Assembly (NCBI RefSeq): GCF_015245355.1
Contig: NZ_CP063311.1
Location: 223,911-287,910, forward strand
Direction: 5' to 3'
DNA length: 64,000 bases
From: Anabaenopsis elenkinii CCIBt3563
GTDB lineage: Bacteria > Cyanobacteriota > Cyanobacteriia > Cyanobacteriales > Nostocaceae
Positions 1-8,876 of this stretch are shown here, in pieces. The notes beneath the pieces are model-generated. The model did not search any database. It was not told where the DNA came from and saw nothing but the letters and a program-made list of their open reading frames with translations. Position 1 is the stretch's first letter; each line of letters starts with the position of its first letter. Made by a program: the position numbers and the translations under genes.

Positions 1-1164
1 CGCGTGGGTCATATATTCAGCAGCACGACGTGCTTGCCAAGGCTGAATATCATTCTTGATTTTATCTAGGTCAAGACCGTTAGGACCACGTAGAGGTTCT
101 AACCAAGGGCCTTGGAAATCCCAGAAGCGCATGGTTTCACCACCGAAGATAATTTCACCAGTAGGAGAGCGCATCAAGTATTTACCAAGACCTGTGGGTC
201 CTTGTGCGGAACCAACATTAGCACCTAAGCGTTGGTCACGAATTAAGAAGGTCAAAGCTTGAGCTTGAGAAGCTTCAGAAGCAGTAGGACCAAAGAATTC
301 ACTGGGATAAACGGTGTTGTTATACCAAACCATTGTGGAGGCGATGAATCCCATTAAGGAAAGAGCGCCCAAGCTGTAGGAAAGGTAAGCTTCACCAGAC
401 CAAATGAAAGCACGACGTGCCCAAGCAAAAGGCTTGGTGAGGATGTGCCAAATACCACCAGAAATACAGATGAAAGCAATCCAGATATGACCGCCAATGA
501 CATCTTCCATGTTATTGACGCTGACAATCCAGCCGTCGCCACCAAAGGGAGACTTAATCAAATAACCGAATATCACAGCCGGGTTTAGTGTGGGGTTAGT
601 AATCACACGAACATCACCACCACCGGGTGCCCAGGTATCATACACACCGCCAAAGAACATGGCTTTAAGCACCAACAGCAGCGCCCCACATCCCAGGATG
701 ATCAGGTGGAAGCCGATGATGTTGGTCATCTTGTTTTTGTCTTTCCAGTCATAACCAAAGAAGGAGGAATATTCTTCTAAGGTTTCTGGTCCACGAACAG
801 CATGATAAATACCACCAAAGCCCAGGACAGCTGAGGAAATGAGGTGCAGTACACCGACTACAAAGTAGGGGAAGGTGTCGATGACTTCACCACCAGGACC
901 AACGCCCCATCCCAGGGTGGCGATGTGAGGAAGCAGGATTAAGCCCTGCTCGTACATAGGCTTTTCAGGGATGAAGTGAGCGACTTCAAACAAAGTCATC
1001 GCTCCAGCCCAGAATACAATCAAACCAGCATGAGCAACGTGAGCGCCCAGGAGCTTACCAGATAAGTTGATTAAACGAGCGTTACCAGACCACCAAGCAA
1101 AACCTGTGGATTCTTGGTCACGTCCACCGCCTAATACAGTTGGTCTATTAGAGAGCGTTACCAC
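1..1164 (-). CDS. psbC: Photosystem II CP43 antenna protein, 3' end cut by window edge
   Basis: CP43 is the chlorophyll-a-binding inner antenna of photosystem II in the thylakoid membrane, and its large lumenal loop contacts the Mn4CaO5 cluster. The reverse strand reads [19 protein letters not shown] at the N terminus, followed by typical CP43 sequence and RAAEYMTHA at the window edge. About 388 of roughly 460 codons are present, so only the C-terminal transmembrane part is missing. I place the start at GTG 1164. This overlaps the psbD stop by 17 nt and has a strong Shine-Dalgarno GAGGAGG at 1174-1180 inside psbD. The overlap and the GTG start are known features of psbDC in cyanobacteria and chloroplasts, and imply co-transcription and coupled translation. 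Confidence 0.97.
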   Translation of the reverse strand, partial: MVTLSNRPTVLGGGRDQESTGFAWWSGNARLINLSGKLLGAHVAHAGLIVFWAGAMTLFEVAHFIPEKPMYEQGLILLPHIATLGWGVGPGGEVIDTFPYFVVGVLHLISSAVLGFGGIYHAVRGPETLEEYSSFFGYDWKDKNKMTNIIGFHLIILGCGALLLVLKAMFFGGVYDTWAPGGGDVRVITNPTLNPAVIFGYLIKSPFGGDGWIVSVNNMEDVIGGHIWIAFICISGGIWHILTKPFAWARRAFIWSGEAYLSYSLGALSLMGFIASTMVWYNNTVYPSEFFGPTASEASQAQALTFLIRDQRLGANVGSAQGPTGLGKYLMRSPTGEIIFGGETMRFWDFQGPWLEPLRGPNGLDLDKIKNDIQPWQARRAAEYMTHA

Positions 1165-2206
1165 GAGGTAGAACCTCCTCAGGGAATACAAATTGTTTGT
1201 GAGGCTGATCTTGAGGAGCCATCCAAGCCCGGATACCCTCATTCAGCAAAATGTTTTTGGTATAGAAAGTTTCAAACTCTGGGTCTTCTGCTGCCCGCAA
1301 TTCTTGGGAAACGAAGTCATAAGCCCGCAGGTTCAATGCTAAACCTACAATGCCTACGGATGACATCCATAAACCAGTCACAGGTACAAACAGCATGAAG
1401 AAGTGTAACCAACGTTTGTTAGCAAAAGCAATACCGAAAATCTGTGACCAGAAACGGTTTGCTGTCACCATTGAGTAGGTTTCTTCTGCTTGGGTGGGGT
1501 TGAAGGCGCGGAAGGTGTTGGAGGCTTCGCCGTCTTCAAACAGGGTGTTTTCTACTGTGGCTCCGTGAATTGCACACAATAGGGCACCGCCTAATATCCC
1601 CGCTACACCCATCATGTGGAAGGGGTTAAGTGTCCAGTTGTGGAAACCTTGGAGGAATAGTAGGAACCGGAAGATTGCCGCTACACCAAAGCTGGGTGCA
1701 AAGAACCAGCTAGACTGTCCCAAGGGGTACATCAAGAATACACTGACGAATACCGCAATTGGGCCAGAGAATGCCAGGGCGTTGTAGGGACGGATGCCTA
1801 CTAGACGGGCAATTTCAAACTGCCGTAACATGAAGCCGATTAAGCCAAAGGCTCCGTGTAGGGCTACGAATGGCCACAGTCCACCTAGTTGGAACCAACG
1901 GGTGAGGTCTCCTTGGGCTTCTGGTCCCCACAGGAACAACAGGGAATGTCCCATGCTGTCTGCTGGTGAGGAAACCGCTACTGTGAGGAAGTTACAGCCT
2001 TCTAGGTAAGATGAGGCTAATCCGTGGGTGTACCAGGAGGTGACGAAGGTTGTACCGGTGAGCCAACCGCCTAGTGCTAGGTAAGCGCAGGGGAATAATA
2101 ATATCCCTGACCAACCTACGAATACGAAGCGATCGCGCTTTAACCAGTCGTCTAAAGCGTCAAACCACCCTCTTGTACTGGGGGCGCGTCCAACTGCGAT
2201 GGTCAT
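1148..2206 (-). CDS. psbD: Photosystem II reaction centre protein D2
   Basis: D2 pairs with D1 to form the photosystem II core and binds P680 chlorophylls, pheophytin, the QA plastoquinone and the non-haem iron. The protein starts [16 protein letters not shown] and ends LPRGNAL, with 352 residues, the usual D2 length. The conserved segments [27 protein letters not shown] and NKRWLHFFM are present and carry the His ligands. The reading frame is open 26 codons further upstream, but that extension is not D2-like. ATG 2206 has GAGGA at 2218-2222 upstream and matches the family start. It is the first gene of the psbDC operon and is divergent from ycf4, as in other cyanobacteria. Confidence 0.98.
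   Translation of the reverse strand: MTIAVGRAPSTRGWFDALDDWLKRDRFVFVGWSGILLFPCAYLALGGWLTGTTFVTSWYTHGLASSYLEGCNFLTVAVSSPADSMGHSLLFLWGPEAQGDLTRWFQLGGLWPFVALHGAFGLIGFMLRQFEIARLVGIRPYNALAFSGPIAVFVSVFLMYPLGQSSWFFAPSFGVAAIFRFLLFLQGFHNWTLNPFHMMGVAGILGGALLCAIHGATVENTLFEDGEASNTFRAFNPTQAEETYSMVTANRFWSQIFGIAFANKRWLHFFMLFVPVTGLWMSSVGIVGLALNLRAYDFVSQELRAAEDPEFETFYTKNILLNEGIRAWMAPQDQPHKQFVFPEEVLPRGNAL
1174..1180 (-). promoter_or_regulatory. Shine-Dalgarno site of psbC inside psbD
   Basis: The reverse strand reads GAGGAGG nine bases upstream of GTG 1164. It lies within the last codons of psbD and decides the psbC start in favour of this GTG. Confidence 0.8.
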
Positions 2207-2999
2207 TGAACTAGAATCCTCTTTTACTAAAATTGCACCGTTTTTGAAGCAACGCTTTCGGCTATTTTTCCGACTTTGTGCCACTTCAACGAGGAATTAA
2301 CGTTTTTTTGACAATCTCAGCGGCCTAAAAGCATCTGAGAATCTGAGATTTTAGCCTTTGAATGAGCAAGTTTCTCAGAATTATGTCATTACACGCACCA
2401 TCGGCTAATGATTTATCAGCCTCTGGTAACTTAATGATTCTTAACTTATCACATTAGTTTGGGTTTTTGCCCAATTGACTTTATTGACATTCTTGCCACC
2501 CTATGAGTGGCTGGGGATACCAAGAATAACTTCTTGGGTTTCTTGCTTCGTCCCTAAAAGGATTTCAGCTTTCCCCCGACATGAATGTAGAGGCTACCTA
2601 GCCGCATAAAAAAATGGTGTAGTTAATTGTTAAGATGACTAGATTTTACTACACGAATACACAGACATTCACATTCCTCGACCTAAAACTAGGAGGATTC
2701 CTGTTGCTAAGGGATTCCCACGGGTTTACCAGACACCAGTATTTTGACCATAAGGCTTTAAACCCAGTTTTTGGGTCACCTGATAAAACCGCGATGGGGG
2801 CGAATGCCCGTCTCTATCACTGGCAAGGGATGGGGGTTTGTGGAATACAAACCCATTACTTCTAATCAATATCAGAATTTTAATAATTTGACACAAGTTT
2901 TCTCATAAATCTTAAAAGTATCACCCTTGCAACTTGCAAGAATAGCGTTGGAAATGGCAGACTTGAATCGGGAAGAACTCACGGGCTAAAGTTAGTTCA
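2207..2999. other. 793-bp divergent intergenic region psbD / ycf4
   Basis: No convincing gene is present. Next to psbD there is a perfect 8-bp inverted repeat AATCTCAG/CTGAGATT at 2313-2320 and 2343-2350, a possible leader hairpin. A weak promoter candidate on the minus strand is TTGGGC-N17-TGATAA at 2446-2474. The ycf4-proximal half (about 2617-2854) is rich in inverted repeats and is described separately. A 76-codon ORF at 2635-2865 lacks a ribosome-binding site and coincides with these hairpins, so I do not call it a gene. Confidence 0.6.
2617..2854. other. Hairpin-rich segment, possible structured RNA or element relic
   Basis: Several inverted repeats lie in about 240 bp. They are GTGTAGT/ACTACAC (2617-2623, 2648-2654); GGGTTT/AAACCC (2722-2727, 2760-2765); ACCCA/TGGGT around a GTTTT loop (2762-2766, 2772-2776), which shares bases with and so excludes the previous stem; GGGC-GAAT-GCCC near 2795-2810; and an 8-bp stem GGGTTTGT/ACAAACCC with loop GGAAT (2834-2841, 2847-2854). 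No T-tract follows. It could be a small RNA, a ycf4 leader, or a transposon-end relic. The sequence alone does not decide. Confidence 0.4.
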
Positions 3000-3599
3000 A
3001 TGACGGCATCAACAACAATTAACAAAGGTGACTCGCCTAACGGCGATGATCACAAACCTTCAAGTGTCTTACATCAAGGTGTTCTGGGTTCCCGTCGGTT
3101 TAGTAATTACTGGTGGGCAACTATTGTGACATTGGGAGCTACAGGCTTCTTATTGGCAGGGATATCTAGTTACTTGAAAGTAAATTTACTCTTAGTTACT
3201 GATCCAACTCAACTGATATTTGTACCCCAGGGACTAGTTATGGGGTTATATGGCACTGCGGGCCTACTGTTAGCCTTATATCTGTGGCTAATGATTTTAT
3301 GGGATGTCGGCGGCGGCTACAACGATTTCAATCAGGAAACTGGCAAGATCAAAATCTTTCGTTGGGGATTTCCCGGTAAAAATCGTCGCATTGAAATTGA
3401 CACCTATACTCAAGACGTCCAGTCTGTGCGTATCGACATCAAAGAAGGTCTTAATCCCCGTCGCGCGCTCTACCTACGTGTTAAGGGTCGGCGAGACATT
3501 CCTTTAACACGGGTGGGCCAACCATTATCTTTAGCAGAGTTAGAAACTACAGGGGCGGAATTAGCCCGATTTTTGAGAGTACCCTTAGAAGGACTCTAA
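3000..3599 (+). CDS. ycf4: Photosystem I assembly protein Ycf4
   Basis: Ycf4 is a thylakoid membrane factor that assists assembly of the photosystem I complex. The 199-residue product (family about 185) has a polar N-terminal extension of about 35 residues. Two hydrophobic segments follow at about residues 40-60 and 75-100, joined by a loop containing TDPTQLIFVPQGLVMG. A soluble domain follows with GGGYNDFNQETGKIKIFRWGFPGK-type sequence, which is diagnostic of the family. It is divergent from psbD, an arrangement seen in other cyanobacteria. An alternative start further in would only shorten the variable N terminus. Confidence 0.95.
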   Translation: MTASTTINKGDSPNGDDHKPSSVLHQGVLGSRRFSNYWWATIVTLGATGFLLAGISSYLKVNLLLVTDPTQLIFVPQGLVMGLYGTAGLLLALYLWLMILWDVGGGYNDFNQETGKIKIFRWGFPGKNRRIEIDTYTQDVQSVRIDIKEGLNPRRALYLRVKGRRDIPLTRVGQPLSLAELETTGAELARFLRVPLEGL

Positions 3600-3700
3600 T
3601 GGGGGTGAAGGATTGGTACTTGCTACGGCCTCATACCCAAGGCTAAATCTCAAAAATTACTCCAGAAGATAACATACTCAGGTTAAATCAGTAACTGACT

Positions 3701-4459
3701 ATGCGGTTAAAAGTCTCAAATTTTATAGTTGTGTTTTTGCTCTTTAGTGCTTTGAGTTTAGGAGGATGTTCCACACAGGATGTGACTTCTAACTCAGCAT
3801 TAACTGAGACAAATACCGACAAAACAGCCAGAACATTTGTATCTCAAATCGTAAGTGAGAATATTCCAGGAATGAAAAATTTACCACGTCTCGAAGGTAA
3901 AGCTACCGTGGTGATGACCGTTAACGGTTCACCCATTACTATTGAGGTAGACGGCACAAACGCCCCAATTACAGCCGGCAATTTTGTTGATTTAGTCCAA
4001 AAGGGCGTATACGATGGGTTAGCCTTTCATCGAGTAGTGCGTGATCCTCAACCTTTTGTCGTTCAAGGGGGCGATCCCCAGGGGAAAGACCCAGGATTTC
4101 CCGCAAGTAGATTGGGGACGGGTGGTTACATTGACTCAGAGACAGGGAGTCAACGTTACATACCTTTAGAAATTAAGCCCAGGGGTGGTGAAGAACCAAT
4201 TTATGGTAAGACTATTCAGCAACCACCTGTTTTAGAGCATAAAATGGGTGCGATCGCAATGGCGCGATCGCAAATGCCCAATTCAGCTTCCTCGCAGTTT
4301 TACTTTGCTCTAGCAGATTTAGGTTTCCTCGATGGTAACTACGCTGTATTTGGTAATGTCACCGACGGCTTTGATGTGGTCAACAAAATTCAGCAAGGCG
4401 ATCGCATTGAATCAGCTAAAGTGACTCAAGGTGCAGAAAACCTGAAAATACCCGATTAA
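3701..4459 (+). CDS. Cyclophilin-type peptidyl-prolyl isomerase, lipoprotein
   Basis: Predicted to catalyse cis-trans isomerisation of prolyl bonds outside the cytoplasm. The N terminus is a lipoprotein signal: two basic residues, a hydrophobic stretch, and a lipobox ending LGGC at about residue 23. The cyclophilin domain runs from about residue 65 to the end and contains TAGNFVDLVQKGVYDGLAFHRVV, split here by convention, then FVVQGGDPQG and SSQFYFALAD. The FHR and QF..F elements are the usual active-site surface. It sits about 100 bp after ycf4 on the same strand. Cyanobacterial relatives are often assigned to the thylakoid lumen or periplasm. That location is inferred only from the signal peptide. 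Confidence 0.9.
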   Translation: MRLKVSNFIVVFLLFSALSLGGCSTQDVTSNSALTETNTDKTARTFVSQIVSENIPGMKNLPRLEGKATVVMTVNGSPITIEVDGTNAPITAGNFVDLVQKGVYDGLAFHRVVRDPQPFVVQGGDPQGKDPGFPASRLGTGGYIDSETGSQRYIPLEIKPRGGEEPIYGKTIQQPPVLEHKMGAIAMARSQMPNSASSQFYFALADLGFLDGNYAVFGNVTDGFDVVNKIQQGDRIESAKVTQGAENLKIPD

Positions 4460-4513
4460 GACAGACAAGGGGAGTAGGGAAAAGAATCCCCCATCTCCCA
4501 TTTTTAATCCGCA

Positions 4514-5662
4514 ATGGTTGTGATCACTGGTATTGGTTTACTTTCCTGCTTGGGAACCAGCTTAGAGCATAGCTGGCACAAGTTAATCGCTGGTCAATCT
4601 GGGTTGCAATGGTATCAACCATTTTCCGAACTAGCAGCCCGTCCTCTAGGTTTGATTAGTAACCAACCTACGGAATTAAAAACTTTAACCCAGCTAGCAG
4701 TGTCCTCGGCATTAAAAGATGCTCGCCTGGTTTCACCTTTACCTGATTGTGCTGTGGTGATTGGATCAAGTCGCGGTCATCAGGGGACATGGGAATTACT
4801 AAGGCGGCAAATGTATGGCCATGATCCCCTTGGGAATCAGGGAAAGGCACTCCTAGAAAATTGGTTATATTTTTTACCTCATACCAATGCCATAGCATCT
4901 GCTCACCAAATCGGTGCATCTGGTATAGTCTTGGCACCGATGGCAGCTTGTGCTACTGGTATTTGGGCGATCGCTCAAGCCGCTTTACTAATTCAAACTG
5001 GTCAATGTCAAAGGGTCGTGGCCGGCGCTGTAGAAGCCCCAATTACACCCTTGACATTATCAGGGTTTCAACAGATGGGGGCCTTAGCTAAAACCGGGGC
5101 TTATCCCTTTGATGTGTATCGGGAAGGATTGGTATTAGGTGAAGGGGCGGCGGTGTTTGTTTTGGAATCCCTAGAATTAGCCCAGCAGCGTCGAGCTAAA
5201 ATGTATGGTAAGATTCTTGGCTTTGGCTTGACAGCAGATGCTTATCATGGTACACAACCCGATCCCACTGGGAAAAGTGCGATCGCAGCGATTCAGCAAT
5301 GTTTAAAACGGAGTTCCCTAAAACCAGAAGATATAGATTATATTCATGCCCATGGCACAGCCACAATCCTTAACGACAGGGTAGAGAGTCAAATCATCCA
5401 GAATTTATTTCCCCCCCAAGTACCAGTCAGTTCCACCAAAGGCGCTACAGGTCATACATTAGGAGCTTCGGGGGCTTTAGGTGTGGCATTTTCCCTCTTA
5501 GCCATGGCAAAGGGGATTATACCACCTTGTGTAGGATTAAAAACGCCAGCATTTGATTTAAATTTGGTCACCGCAGCCCATGAAACTCAACTCCAGAAGG
5601 TATTATGTCTAAGCTTTGGCTTTGGTGGTCAAAATGCCGTGATTGCCTTGAGTAATATTTAG
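4514..5662 (+). CDS. Beta-ketoacyl-ACP synthase (FabF/KAS II-like)
   Basis: A thiolase-fold condensing enzyme extending acyl chains on acyl carrier protein. Visible motifs are the N-terminal VVITGIGLLSCLG, the active-site Cys in MAACATGIWA, the first His in HAHGTATILND, and the second His in STKGATGHTLGASGA. The Cys-His-His triad is therefore intact. At 382 residues it is slightly shorter than housekeeping FabF (about 410), and it is not next to acpP. It may therefore be a secondary KAS in fatty-acid or specialised lipid synthesis rather than the main fabF. There are 54 bp between it and the cyclophilin gene. Confidence 0.88.
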   Translation: MVVITGIGLLSCLGTSLEHSWHKLIAGQSGLQWYQPFSELAARPLGLISNQPTELKTLTQLAVSSALKDARLVSPLPDCAVVIGSSRGHQGTWELLRRQMYGHDPLGNQGKALLENWLYFLPHTNAIASAHQIGASGIVLAPMAACATGIWAIAQAALLIQTGQCQRVVAGAVEAPITPLTLSGFQQMGALAKTGAYPFDVYREGLVLGEGAAVFVLESLELAQQRRAKMYGKILGFGLTADAYHGTQPDPTGKSAIAAIQQCLKRSSLKPEDIDYIHAHGTATILNDRVESQIIQNLFPPQVPVSSTKGATGHTLGASGALGVAFSLLAMAKGIIPPCVGLKTPAFDLNLVTAAHETQLQKVLCLSFGFGGQNAVIALSNI

Positions 5663-5728
5663 CAAAAACTAGATTCTCAGAAATCGATATGATAGAAAAG
5701 TAGATAAAACTTAAAAAATATTTATCAA

Positions 5729-7138
5729 ATGCTGATTGACTCCCCTGGCTTGTCCAAGGTCAAAGACTCAGTGAAAAGTAAAATTTTCTTCGGTCATGAA
5801 CCCAGCGCCGAGTTAATTGCCATTCTTAGCGTCTACTTCGTCCAAGGAATTTTAGGGTTAGCACGTCTAGCAGTTAGTTTTTTCCTCAAAGATGAACTGC
5901 TACTGAGTCCGGCTCAAGTGTCGGCGCTATTGGGAATTGTCGCATTACCGTGGATAATTAAACCGGTGTTTGGCTTTATCTCAGATGGCTTACCCATATT
6001 TGGCTACCGCCGCCGCCCTTATTTAGTGCTATCTGGGATATTAGGAGCAATATCCTGGATAAGTTTGGCTACCATAGTTCATACTAGCTGGGCAGCTACC
6101 CTAGCGATCTCCCTGGGTTCTCTATCCGTTGCGGTCAGTGATGTCATAGTTGACTCATTAGTGGTGGAAAGAGCCAGAGGAGAATCCCAAGCAGCAGCAG
6201 GTTCACTACAATCACTCTCCTGGGGTGCTTCCGCATTGGGAGGTTTACTCACCGCTTACTTGAGCGGAATACTGCTGGAACACTTCACCACGCGCACTGT
6301 ATTTTGGGTTACCGCCTCATTTCCCCTGATAGTTTCGGGAGTAGCTTGGTTAATTGCTGAAACCCCCATTAGTAAAAATGTCCCACATAGCAATAGCCAG
6401 AATTCTTTAAGCATCAAGTATCAACTCCAGCAACTACGCCAAGCAATTACCCAAAAATCCATTTGGCTACCCACAGCCTTTGTATTTGTCTGGCTAGCCA
6501 CCCCAACAGCCGATTCTGCCTTCTTCTTCTTCAGCACCAATGAACTACACTTTCAACCAGAATTTCTAGGACGGGTAAGACTGGTAACTAGTGGGGCTTC
6601 TTTGATAGGAGTGTGGATGTTTCAACGCTTCCTCAAAACTGTTTCATTTCGCGCCATTTTCACTTGGAGTACAGTCCTGTCATCAGCCCTGGGAATGACA
6701 ATGCTGCTACTGGTCACCCATACTAACAGAGCTTTAGGTATAGATGACCACTGGTTTAGTTTGGGTGATAGTCTCATCCTGACCGTCATCGGACAAATTG
6801 CCTATATGCCGGTTTTGGTACTTGCAGCCAGATTATGCCCCCCCGGAGTAGAAGCGACATTATTTGCCTTGCTGATGTCAATTTCCAACTTAGCCGCAAT
6901 GGTTTCCTATGAATTGGGAGCCATCATCATGCATTGGCTGGGTATTAGCGAAACTAACTTTGAATTAATGTGGCTATTGGTAATTATTACCAACCTCAGT
7001 ACACTCTTGCCACTGCCATTCATTCATTGGTTACCTGCAGAGGATCCACAAGGGCAGACAGCACAAATATCTCACTTGATGCCCGAATTAATTTTGAGGG
7101 AATCAGACTCACAAACCATGGAATCCAAAAGATCATAA
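5729..7138 (+). CDS. Folate/biopterin-family MFS transporter
   Basis: A 469-residue integral membrane protein with about 12 hydrophobic segments and the hallmarks of the BT1/folate-biopterin transporter branch of the major facilitator superfamily. These include KDELLLSPAQVSALLG near the start, PWIIKPVFGFISDGLPIFGYRRRPYL between helices 2 and 3 in separate blocks, and DVIVDSLVVERARGES. A Synechocystis member of this family was shown to move folates. The substrate here is inferred. Only 9 bp separate its stop from the carotenoid oxygenase gene, so the two are very likely co-transcribed. Confidence 0.88.
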   Translation: MLIDSPGLSKVKDSVKSKIFFGHEPSAELIAILSVYFVQGILGLARLAVSFFLKDELLLSPAQVSALLGIVALPWIIKPVFGFISDGLPIFGYRRRPYLVLSGILGAISWISLATIVHTSWAATLAISLGSLSVAVSDVIVDSLVVERARGESQAAAGSLQSLSWGASALGGLLTAYLSGILLEHFTTRTVFWVTASFPLIVSGVAWLIAETPISKNVPHSNSQNSLSIKYQLQQLRQAITQKSIWLPTAFVFVWLATPTADSAFFFFSTNELHFQPEFLGRVRLVTSGASLIGVWMFQRFLKTVSFRAIFTWSTVLSSALGMTMLLLVTHTNRALGIDDHWFSLGDSLILTVIGQIAYMPVLVLAARLCPPGVEATLFALLMSISNLAAMVSYELGAIIMHWLGISETNFELMWLLVIITNLSTLLPLPFIHWLPAEDPQGQTAQISHLMPELILRESDSQTMESKRS

Positions 7139-7147
7139 TATCAGCAG

Positions 7148-8644
7148 ATGCAGACCTTAAAAATTGAAGACACCCCAAATCCCCAAAAATCTTACACTCT
7201 TGTAGATTGGCAAGGAGGATATAAATCCCTTACCCAAGAATTTGACTACTGGATTGATGATATTGAAGGGCAAATTCCCCCAGAATTACAGGGTACATTG
7301 TTTAGAAATGGCCCCGGCTTGCTAGATATCAATGGACAACCAATACATCACCCCTTTGATGGCGATGGGATGATTAGCCGGATCAGCTTTGTCAATGGTC
7401 GCGCCCATTTCCGTAACCGCTTTGTTCGTACTGAAGGCTATTTAGCAGAACAGCAAGCGGGTAAAATCCTTTATCGGGGTGTCTTTGGTACTCAAAAACC
7501 CGGCGGTTGGTTAGCTAATATTTTCGACTTCAAAATGAAAAATATTGCCAATACCAATGTAATTTATTGGGGTGATAAACTCTTGGCATTATGGGAAGCC
7601 GCAGAACCTCATAGCCTTGACCCCCATACATTAGAAACTTTAGGGAAAGAAAATTTCCATGGTGTTTTATCATCCGGTGAAGCCTTTGGCGCACATCCCC
7701 GCTTTGACCCCAGTTGTAACCAAGATGGTGGCGCACCTTGTCTGGTAAATTTCTCCATTAAACCGGGACTATCTACCACCATTACTATATTTGAACTCAA
7801 CCCAGACGGTGAAGTTGTGAGAAAACAAACTCATAGTATTCCCGGTTTCTGTTTCATTCATGATTTTGTCATTACTCCTAACTACTGTATCTTCTGGCAA
7901 AATCCCGTTACCTTTAACCCCATACCCTTCGCTTTAGGAATACGTGGTGCTGGAGAGTGTATCAAATTTCAGCAAAATCAACCCACTAGGATTATAGTGA
8001 TTCCCCGTCACCCCGGAGAAACAAAGGTAAGAACTTTAGAAACTCAGTCTGGCTTTGTTTTCCACCACGCTAACGCTTTTGAGGCGGGTGAAGAAATTAT
8101 CATTGACTCTATTTGTTACGCATCATTCCCAGAAGTCGAGCCGGAAAGCGATTTTAGAGAAGTTAATTTTGCTACTCTCCCTCCCGGTCAACTGTGGCGA
8201 TTCCATCTTCATCTTGAGACTGGGAAAGTCCGACAACAGATGATTGACAGCCGTTGTTGTGAGTTTCCTAGTATAAATCCCCAACTGGTGGGGAGAAAAT
8301 ATCAATATTTATATTTAGGTGCGGCTCACGGGGAAACAGGTAATGCGCCCTTGCAAGCCTTGGTGAAAATTGACTTGGACTCAGGAGCCAGACAATTGTG
8401 GAGTGCAGCACCCCATGGTTTTACTGGGGAGCCGATTTTTGTCCCCCGGACAGATGCTAAACAAGAGGATGATGGCTGGGTGCTAGTATTGGTTTATGAT
8501 GCCACACATCACCGCTCAGATTTAGTCATATTAGATGCCCGTGACTTCAATCAAGGTGCCATTGCCCGACTACATCTTAAACATCACATTCCCTATGGTT
8601 TACATGGCAACTTTACGCCTAAAGTGTTAGCGTTAAATATATAA
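7148..8644 (+). CDS. Carotenoid cleavage oxygenase (apocarotenoid oxygenase-like)
   Basis: A non-haem iron dioxygenase of the RPE65/CCD family that cleaves conjugated double bonds of (apo)carotenoids. At 498 residues it matches the seven-bladed propeller enzymes such as Synechocystis ACO (slr1541). The four iron-binding His are visible in FGAHPRFDP, CFIHDFVIT, VFHHANAFE and the C-terminal LHGNFTP. LFRNGPGLLDI near the N terminus and HPFDGDGMI are also typical. It probably forms an operon with the upstream transporter. Retinal production would be the expected activity if it is a true ACO, but substrate and cleavage site cannot be read from sequence. Confidence 0.92.
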   Translation: MQTLKIEDTPNPQKSYTLVDWQGGYKSLTQEFDYWIDDIEGQIPPELQGTLFRNGPGLLDINGQPIHHPFDGDGMISRISFVNGRAHFRNRFVRTEGYLAEQQAGKILYRGVFGTQKPGGWLANIFDFKMKNIANTNVIYWGDKLLALWEAAEPHSLDPHTLETLGKENFHGVLSSGEAFGAHPRFDPSCNQDGGAPCLVNFSIKPGLSTTITIFELNPDGEVVRKQTHSIPGFCFIHDFVITPNYCIFWQNPVTFNPIPFALGIRGAGECIKFQQNQPTRIIVIPRHPGETKVRTLETQSGFVFHHANAFEAGEEIIIDSICYASFPEVEPESDFREVNFATLPPGQLWRFHLHLETGKVRQQMIDSRCCEFPSINPQLVGRKYQYLYLGAAHGETGNAPLQALVKIDLDSGARQLWSAAPHGFTGEPIFVPRTDAKQEDDGWVLVLVYDATHHRSDLVILDARDFNQGAIARLHLKHHIPYGLHGNFTPKVLALNI

Positions 8645-8701
8645 AATATCAGTAGTTTGGGGGGAATCAAAGCCCCTCTATTGCTTTTTATACATTTTGT
8701 A

Positions 8702-8725
8702 GCAGCGCTGCTGCAAGCAGATCGC
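8702..8725. repeat. Palindromic fragment related to the HIP1 palindrome at 31025-31065
   Basis: GCAGCGCTGC at 8702-8711 is a perfect palindrome. The segment GCGCTGCTGCAAGCAGA, which includes part of it, recurs in inverted orientation in the loop of the HIP1-armed palindrome inside the MITE near 31025-31065. It lies between the carotenoid oxygenase and gdhA genes, where no ORF is seen. Probably a fragment of the same dispersed palindrome. Confidence 0.5.
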
Positions 8726-8876
8726 ACCACTAAAAAAGGGAGAAAATCGAGGTAACATTGCCGCAAAATGTAAGAAAAACCAGAAAATTAGACCTTGCTC
8801 ACAAAAAAAGGATAAGCTAGGGATATCAGTCATATATATCCAGTCCGCAAAGATACTGCGACTAGGAGAAGATGTT

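Noticed and set aside
2635..2865. 76-codon ORF before ycf4
   Set aside because: No ribosome-binding site, no recognised family, and it coincides with several inverted repeats that better explain the conservation or structure.
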